Origin: Prochlorococcus sp. AG-347-K16
Lineage (GTDB): Bacteria; Cyanobacteriota; Cyanobacteriia; PCC-6307; Cyanobiaceae
DNA length: 64,000 bases
Direction: 5' to 3'
Assembly: GCA_003281405.1 (NCBI GenBank)
Contig: QCCD01000003.1
Coordinates: forward strand, 62,001-126,000
A model generated the notes under the pieces. The model made no database searches. It was not told the origin of the DNA and worked only from the letters and a program-made list of their open reading frames with translations. The position numbers and the translations under genes are program-made. Positions 58,438 to 64,000 of the stretch are shown here, one piece after another (position 1 is the first letter of the stretch; each line of letters opens with the position of its first letter).

Positions 58438-60739
58438 GTGAAAAATATGGAGAGCATTCAACTAAGCGTTACAGGAATGAAGTGCGGAGGTTGTGTTAGT
58501 ACTGTTGAAAAAATATTGAATAATTCAGATGGTATTAAAAATGTTTCTGTTAACTTGCTTACTGAAAGTGCTTATTTTGAAATTACCTCGAAACAAATAG
58601 AAATAGAATCAGTTCTCGAAATTCTTAAAGAGAATGGTTTCCCATCAAAGATTTATATAAACGATTTTTCAAAAAAAATAAATAAAGCAGAATTAGAAAA
58701 AAAAAAGAAGTGGAATAATCAATGGAAAAAACTAACTTTTGCCCTATTACTATTATTATTTTCAGGATTAGGTCATCTAGCAGAAGGAAGATACATAAAT
58801 TTTCCAATATTGGGTAATATATTTTTTCACGCTTCATTAGCAACGTTAGCTCTATTATTTCCAGGCAGAGGAATAATTATTAATGGCTTTAAATCATTTA
58901 TTAAGAACCATCCCGATATGGATTCTTTAGTAGCTCTTGGAGTAATTAGCGCATATACAACAAGTCTTCTATCCTTAATATTTCCTACAACTGGTTTTCC
59001 TTGTTTTTTTAATGAACCAGTTATGCTCTTAGGCTTCATAATGATTGGGCGTTACTTAGAAGAAAGAGCAAGATATCAAACTGGTTCATCCATTGGAGAA
59101 TTATTAGATCTTCAACCTGAAATGGCAAATATCTGCACAGAAGATAATCAAATAAAGTCAATAAGAGTTAACACTTTAAGACCTGATCAAGAGATTCAAG
59201 TTTTAGCAGGAGACAGAGTGCCTGCTGACTGCATTGTCACCCGAGGTAATTCATATGTTGATGTTTCACATATTACTGGAGAATCCAAACCTAGAAGTAA
59301 AAGAAGGCGAGAATCTATCAAGTGGGTCTTTAAATCTTAATTCAACTCTTAGACTTAAAGTACAAAAGGTCGGAAGAGATTCTTCTCTTGCAAAACTAGT
59401 AAATCTTATTGAGTCTGTAAACTCTAGAAAACCTCACATTCAAAGCATTGCTGATGAAATTGCAGGTAAATTTACTTACTTTGTACTTATTTTTGCTACT
59501 TTAACCTTCCTCTTTTGGTGGAAGGGGGCAAGAAACATATGGCCTGATTTATTAAGTCATAATAATGAATTAATCACTCACTCAAGTCATACACTTCATA
59601 GTTCGCTTGGTAGTAATGCTGAAAATTTCCTGAGTTTAGCAATTCAATTATCAATTGCCGTTTTAGTGATAGCTTGTCCTTGTGCATTAGGTTTAGCCAC
59701 TCCAACTGTAATCACTGTCGCATCAGGTAAAGCAGCAAAAAAGGGGGTTTTATTTAAAGGCGGGGATAAAATAGAGATGGCTTCAAAAATTAATCATATT
59801 ATTTTTGACAAGACAGGTACTTTAACAAAAGGTAAGCCTTTCATTGTTGATTACAAAAATAATGATGATCATTCATTTTTATTAAAAATAGCTGCCAGTT
59901 TAGAAAAGGAAAGCAGACATCCAATCGCAGATGCCTTAATTCAAGAGGCAAAAAAACAAAATTTAAGTTTATTTCCAATAAAAAAAATTTTTACTCATTC
60001 AGGGCGAGGTATTTCAGGAGAACTTGAGTCAATTGATGGACTTATTAATATTGGAAATATTCAATGGCTACTAAGCAAAGGAATAATTATTGATAGTGAT
60101 GCAAAAAAAATCATTGAAAATGAAGAAACAAAAACGAACACTATCATTGGAGTAAGTATCAAAGATAAGTTATTAGGCTTTATTTTGCTCGGAGATTTAC
60201 TCAGAGATGATTCAATTAAAACAGTTCAAAATTTGAGAGAAAACAAATTCAAAATTAATATTTTAAGTGGCGATAGAAAACAAACAGTTTTAGCTCTAGC
60301 AAAAAAAATTGGTTTTAAAGAAACAGAAGTAAAATGGGATCTTCTTCCTGAAATGAAGCTAAAGACTATAGAAAATTTAAAAATCAATAATAAAGTAGCA
60401 ATGATTGGTGATGGTATTAATGATGTCCCAGCCTTAGCATCGTCAGACTTAGGAATTGCGGTAGGATCAGGGACTCAAATAGCCAAGGCAAATGCAGATG
60501 TAGTATTAATGGGAGATCAACTAAATGGATTACCCTACGCCTTAAATCTTGCAAAAAAAACTATATTAAAAATAAAGCAAAATCTAACTTGGGCTTTTGG
60601 TTACAATCTACTAGCTATACCTTTAGCCGCAGGCATTTTATTCCCTAAATACGGTATTCTTCTTACTCCCTCAATAGCAGCATTATTGATGGCTATTAGC
60701 TCTATTACAGTTGTAATTAATGCTTTATCCTTGGATTAA
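58438..60739 (+). pseudogene. ctpA: Copper-type P1B ATPase, split by a frameshift
   Basis: A metal-transporting P-type ATPase. It has an N-terminal heavy-metal domain (GMKCGGC, residues 13-19), transmembrane pairs, TGES (280-283), the ion motif ACPCALGLATPT, DKTGT with the phosphorylated Asp, SRHPIA and GDGINDVPAL. The first frame stops at 59340 with unrelated residues after GESKP. The second frame resumes LEVKEGENLSSG from 59291. Restoring two bases at 59290-59293 (CCTCTA to CCTA would be loss of a CT) gives one 767-residue protein. It probably supplies copper to thylakoid plastocyanin and oxidase. The break could be real or a sequencing error. The start is GTG. Confidence 0.87.
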
Positions 60740-61379
60740 ATGAAAGGTAAATTTATCGTTATTGAGGGTATTGATGGATGTGGTAAAACTACCCAAATAG
60801 ATGAACTCTCTAAATGGCTGCCTAATAGTGGTCTAATAAAGAAAGGGTCCAAATTAATCACAACTAGAGAGCCTGGAGGAAGTCTTTTAGGAAAAAAACT
60901 TAGAGGACTGATTCTTGATAATAATGACAATAACAAACCTTCATCGCTTGCGGAATTATTGCTTTATTCAGCGGATAGAGCTGAACACGTTTCCAAAATT
61001 ATTTCACCTGCTTTAAATAACAATGATTGGGTAATAAGTGATAGATTTTCCGATTCCACACTGGCTTATCAAGGTTATGGAAGAAATATAAATTTAGAAA
61101 TAATTAAAAATATTGAATCTATTGTGTGTCAAGGAGAATCTCCTGATCATACTTTTTTTCTTAGAAATTTCTCCAGAAGAGAGCTTATTCCGAAGAAAAA
61201 ATGAAATTCCAGATAGAATAGAATCAGAAGGCATTAAATTCTTAGAAAAAGTAAATGAAGGCTTCAAAATAATTGCCAAAGAAAAAAAGTGGACAGTAAT
61301 ATCTGCCTCCCAAAATATCAAAACTATTTCTAATCAAATTAAAGAGACTTTGCTAAATAATTTTTCTAACAACAAATGA
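60740..61379 (+). pseudogene. tmk: Thymidylate kinase, split by +1 frameshift
   Basis: dTMP kinase, needed for dTTP. P-loop [16 protein letters not shown], and the DRF motif in [13 protein letters not shown] are in the first frame, which ends at 61204 after unrelated residues. The rest, [24 protein letters not shown], continues in another frame to 61379. The switch lies at seven T (61153-61159); six T would give [11 protein letters not shown] and a complete 212-residue enzyme. tmk is normally essential with no backup, so error or productive slippage is more likely than loss. It abuts the ATPase and overlaps holB by 4 bases. Confidence 0.87.
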
Positions 61380-62338
61380 TCGAGGTTAAAAAAAATAATT
61401 TTTTTTTGAATAAAGAAGTCAATAATTGTCTTAATAACATAATTAAAAACAAATCATTTGCTAATGGTTATATATTTTATGGTGCTGAAGGAGTAGGGAA
61501 AAAACAAACTGCTCTTAAATTTATAAAAGAGATTTTCAAACAATCTTCACAAAGCGAGAATGTTGAAGAGAGAATTACCAACAATAACCATCCTGATTTT
61601 CTAATTATCGAACCTGACTCTCCTTTGGCAACTAAAAATCCAGGAAGTTCTCATCTCGAAAAAATAAAAAAAAATGGATCTGAAATTATTAAGATTGCTC
61701 AAATACGAAATATAAAAACTTTTCTTGGTCAAAAATCTATAAACTCAGAAAAAAAAATTGTTTTAATTATAGATGCACACCTCTTAAACGAAGCAGCCTC
61801 GAATTGCCTTTTAAAAACCTTAGAAGAACCTAGTAACGGCATTTTTATTTTACTAACATCTAAATTAAATCTTCTCTTAGATACGATAATTTCAAGATGT
61901 CAAATCGTGAGATTCAGATCCTTTTCTAGTAAACAGATAAAGTTTATTTTAAGAGATTATTTAGATACCTATAAATTTAATATCAATACAGAATTAAAAA
62001 TTGAAGATTTAATAAACTCTGCAAATGGATCTCCAAATCAATTATTAAAAAATATTGAAGTTTGGAATGATTTTTCAGATGAAATTATAAATAAATTAGA
62101 TTCTCCATTAAAAAATAGTCTAGAAGTATTAGAGATATCTAAATTAATATCTGAAAAATTAGAAATTCATCAACAGATTTGTTTAGTAAATTTAATTCAA
62201 ACTATTTGGTGGAGAAAAACAAAAAATATTGATTTAATCAACAAACTTGAAAATTTAAAAATTCTCTTAAAAAAACACATCCAACCAAGGTTGGCATGGG
62301 AAATTACTTTATTAAAAATTTTAATGGAGATAAATTAA
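61376..62338 (+). CDS. holB: DNA polymerase III delta' subunit
   Basis: A 320-residue AAA+ clamp-loader subunit. [15 protein letters not shown] is the Walker A region. [70 protein letters not shown] follows in part as Walker B and the SRC motif; the SRC arginine is kept. It lacks the zinc-binding cysteines of DnaX-type subunits. It overlaps tmk by ATGA, the usual tmk-holB order, and overlaps convergent rpaA by 4 bases. Confidence 0.9.
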   Translation: MIEVKKNNFFLNKEVNNCLNNIIKNKSFANGYIFYGAEGVGKKQTALKFIKEIFKQSSQSENVEERITNNNHPDFLIIEPDSPLATKNPGSSHLEKIKKNGSEIIKIAQIRNIKTFLGQKSINSEKKIVLIIDAHLLNEAASNCLLKTLEEPSNGIFILLTSKLNLLLDTIISRCQIVRFRSFSSKQIKFILRDYLDTYKFNINTELKIEDLINSANGSPNQLLKNIEVWNDFSDEIINKLDSPLKNSLEVLEISKLISEKLEIHQQICLVNLIQTIWWRKTKNIDLINKLENLKILLKKHIQPRLAWEITLLKILMEIN

Positions 62339-63117
62339 TCTATGGCAGAATTTATCAAGTCAGGATTTCTTGCTTGAATAAACTCTTGCCTAGCGGTTTC
62401 CACTTGAGAACCAATAGGTAATTCAAGACAATAGCCAGCACCATAAACGGTTTTTATATATATAGGCTTACGTGGATCGGGTTCAAGTTTAGTGCGAAGG
62501 TGTCTAATATGAACCCTTATTGTCTCAATATCATCATCAGGTTCATATCCCCATACTTCTTTGAGAATTAATGCTGGCGATACAGTTTGACCATGTCTCT
62601 GCAAAAGACAATGAAGCAATTCAAATTCAAGATGCGTTAATCTAACAGGTGATTCGAACCAGATAGCTTCAAATCTTTCAGGAACAAGGGTTAAAGGGCC
62701 ATAATTTAATATTTCTTGCTGGTTACTAGAATTCAATTGTGCTCTGTTGGTTCTTCTTAATAACGCTTTTATGCGTACATGTAATTCTTCCAAATCAAAT
62801 GGTTTAGTGATGTAATCATCTGCTCCAGAATTAAAACCAGTCACTTTATCTTTAAGGCCACCTAAAGCAGTTATCATCAAAATTGGAATATTTGATGTTC
62901 TTTCATCTCTTCTAAGTCTTTGGCATAAAGTTAATCCATCAACATTTGGTAGCATTAAATCTAAGAGTATTAAATCTGGTGAATATTGAAGAGCTAAAGC
63001 TTGACCTTTTATTCCATCTTCAGCTTTTTGGACATCGAAACCAGAATGCTCTAAATGTCTAGCCACCAAATCACGCATATCACGATCATCTTCAATTAAA
63101 AGGATTGAAATTTTCAT
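62335..63117 (-). CDS. rpaA: OmpR-type response regulator RpaA
   Basis: A 260-residue regulator: receiver domain (about 4-120, Asp near 53 in LILLDLMLP, Lys in YITKPFD) and winged helix (about 140-240, [19 protein letters not shown] then [29 protein letters not shown]). The block [16 protein letters not shown] is specific to RpaA, the circadian output regulator phosphorylated by SasA in Synechococcus. Prochlorococcus keeps a reduced clock without KaiA, so RpaA is expected. A 404-bp gene-free stretch lies upstream. Confidence 0.94.
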   Translation of the reverse strand: MKISILLIEDDRDMRDLVARHLEHSGFDVQKAEDGIKGQALALQYSPDLILLDLMLPNVDGLTLCQRLRRDERTSNIPILMITALGGLKDKVTGFNSGADDYITKPFDLEELHVRIKALLRRTNRAQLNSSNQQEILNYGPLTLVPERFEAIWFESPVRLTHLEFELLHCLLQRHGQTVSPALILKEVWGYEPDDDIETIRVHIRHLRTKLEPDPRKPIYIKTVYGAGYCLELPIGSQVETARQEFIQARNPDLINSAID

Positions 63118-63521
63118 ATTTATGAACTATTAAATTAAAATTAAGTTTTAGTATTATGATTCTCTCAAGAATTTATAAAGATTGCTGAATTACTGTAAAC
63201 AATTTTATCAATTAGAATTATCAAATAACTTAGTAATAGCAATGGATTAGATAGAAATTGCAATTTTTAAAAAAGTTTAAATTTTAGAATTTCTTTCGAT
63301 TCTATTCACTTTTTCTTAATAATCAAAGGACAATTAGAAAGAAAAAATGGTTCAATTTGAGAGAATATCTAATTCATATTGCCATTATTAAGGTTTAAAA
63401 AAATTGAATTAAATTGAGATTCTCAGTTTTTAAATAGGTATTAAATAAGTTTAAAATTTTTAATTTCTCCAAAATGTTTAAACTTATAATTTTGTCTATA
63501 TTAAAAAAAATTTAAGTATTA
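63118..63521. other. Gene-free stretch upstream of rpaA and the orphan gene
   Basis: This is by far the longest gap in the window. It is extremely AT-rich. Only tiny frames (at most 14 codons) occur. No tRNA was found. It must hold the divergent promoters of rpaA and the 118-aa gene. A possible hairpin (63361-63424) is the only structure I could identify. Confidence 0.6.
63361..63424 (+). other. Candidate RNA hairpin upstream of the orphan gene
   Basis: GAGAATATC plus TAATTCA (63361-63376) can pair with TGAATTA plus GAGATTCTC (63405-63424), giving stems of 7 and 8-9 bp with one mismatch, a 4-base bulge and a 28-base loop. It could be a small RNA or a leader element. Evidence is pairing by eye only. 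Confidence 0.3.
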
Positions 63522-63878
63522 ATGAAAAAGAAGCCTATTATCTATTCTGATTTATCAAAAAAACAACTAGAAAATCTTAAAGAACTTTACATTCAAAAAA
63601 AAGTTGAATCGATGAGTCATCAAGAACTTAAACAATATGTATTAGAAATTATTTCTCATCAGATAAACGACACTATTGGCAAAGAAGAAGAAATGGAAGC
63701 ATGGCGAGAAATGTCAGATTTTTTTGGAGAACAATTTGAAACAAATATCTTAGAAATACAAACAAAATACATTGACGATAAAAACGTAATTGAAACAGAA
63801 ATAGATTCTCAGAAGCAAAGAATAGAATTACTTGAAAGGAATAATTTGGATCAAGAAAAAAAAGGATATGTGGGATGA
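63522..63878 (+). CDS. Unknown acidic helical protein (118 aa)
   Basis: A 118-residue soluble protein. The first 85 residues look mostly helical and acidic (LSKKQLENLKELYIQKKVESMSHQ; GKEEEMEAWREMSDFFGEQFE). The end (about 88-112) has a coiled-coil-like pattern rich in Glu/Gln/Arg. I do not recognise a characterised family; similar small acidic proteins occur in marine cyanobacteria and their phages, as I recall. The start is ATG after a long untranscribed or leader region. Confidence 0.6.
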   Translation: MKKKPIIYSDLSKKQLENLKELYIQKKVESMSHQELKQYVLEIISHQINDTIGKEEEMEAWREMSDFFGEQFETNILEIQTKYIDDKNVIETEIDSQKQRIELLERNNLDQEKKGYVG

Positions 63879-64000
63879 CTAGAATTTCCTAAATGGGGTA
63901 GTAATTCAAGGGATATAAACAAAAATATAAATTAATTTTAAAAAATAAAATTCAGTCAAATAACTTTTTTTTTATTTTTATGGAGAATTTGGCAAGTGTT

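Noticed and set aside
59234-59290. Separate gene start at 59234 for the second half of the copper ATPase
   Set aside because: The first codons of that frame are an out-of-frame reading of the upstream half; homology begins only at the junction near 59291.
61113-61154. Separate small gene starting at 61113 within tmk
   Set aside because: Its first residues are an out-of-frame reading of tmk; the tmk-like part begins after the T7 run.
63255-63266. AAATTGCAATTT palindrome in the gap upstream of the orphan gene
   Set aside because: Short, AT-rich and alone; likely chance.
63980-64000. ATG followed by six open codons (ENLASV) at the very end of the window
   Set aside because: Could be the start of a new gene, but 21 bases are too few to support a call.

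Overview
The window looks like a slice of chromosome from a high-light-adapted Prochlorococcus or a very close relative. It is very AT-rich and tightly packed, with tiny intergenic gaps, many TTG/GTG starts and few Shine-Dalgarno sites. It carries cyanobacterial marker genes: ndhH/A/I/G/E/D/F/M, ycf3, ycf34, chlM, crtP/crtB, rpaA, rpaB and a phylloquinone cluster. No tRNA, rRNA, insertion sequence, prophage or CRISPR array was seen. Genus-level placement is by recognition of gene content and style, not by a database search.

Layout. 1-8.4 kb: ribosome and RNA factors (rbgA 3' end, rluD, mnmE), a fused peptide-type ABC ATPase, the (p)ppGpp enzyme, a DUF2062 membrane protein and nadC. 8.4-16.2 kb: argS and an aminotransferase, then a minus-strand run prfB-DUF3285-ybeY-dgkA-trpG-MBL protein, then grxC-gshB. 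16.2-21.2 kb: phylloquinone (vitamin K1) cluster menF/menA-menC-menE/DHNA-CoA thioesterase, feeding photosystem I. 21.2-30.9 kb: ndhH, rsmH, a cysteine desulfurase, an Rre1/Ycf29-type response regulator, chlM, purE, cysC, an SUI1-type factor, trpB, a rhodanese and a large membrane-anchored unknown protein. 31-36.4 kb: gltA, the ndhA-I-G-E run, NAD kinase and a CYTH protein. 36.4-43.8 kb: a small unknown gene overlapping a PedR-like regulator, metF, a sugar-nucleotide transferase broken by a frameshift, scpA, ndhD and ndhF. 43.8-49 kb: a Z-ISO-like zeta-carotene isomerase, an RbcR-type LysR regulator, a DUF3172 protein, ndhM, crtP and crtB, so carotenoid genes lie among NDH-1 genes. 49-56.3 kb: RNA-binding protein, cca, ycf34, tsaB, and the lipid run rpaB-plsX-fabH-fabD-plsC. 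56.4-63.1 kb: radA, ycf3, copper ATPase (frameshifted), tmk (frameshifted), holB and rpaA. The end holds a 404-bp gene-free stretch and an orphan 118-aa gene.

Most of the window is conserved core genome. I did not find a convincing new multi-gene system. The best leads are: (1) prfB uses a programmed +1 frameshift that a simple start call hides; (2) PlsX has a long N-terminal extension built on a 26-residue tandem duplication; (3) a Z-ISO homologue shares a palindrome-bearing divergent promoter with an RbcR-type regulator, close to crtP/crtB; (4) a metallo-beta-lactamase-fold protein has lost its metal-binding motifs; (5) three genes, including the normally essential tmk, are split by indels at homopolymer or dinucleotide runs, which points to sequencing error or slippage as much as to true gene loss.
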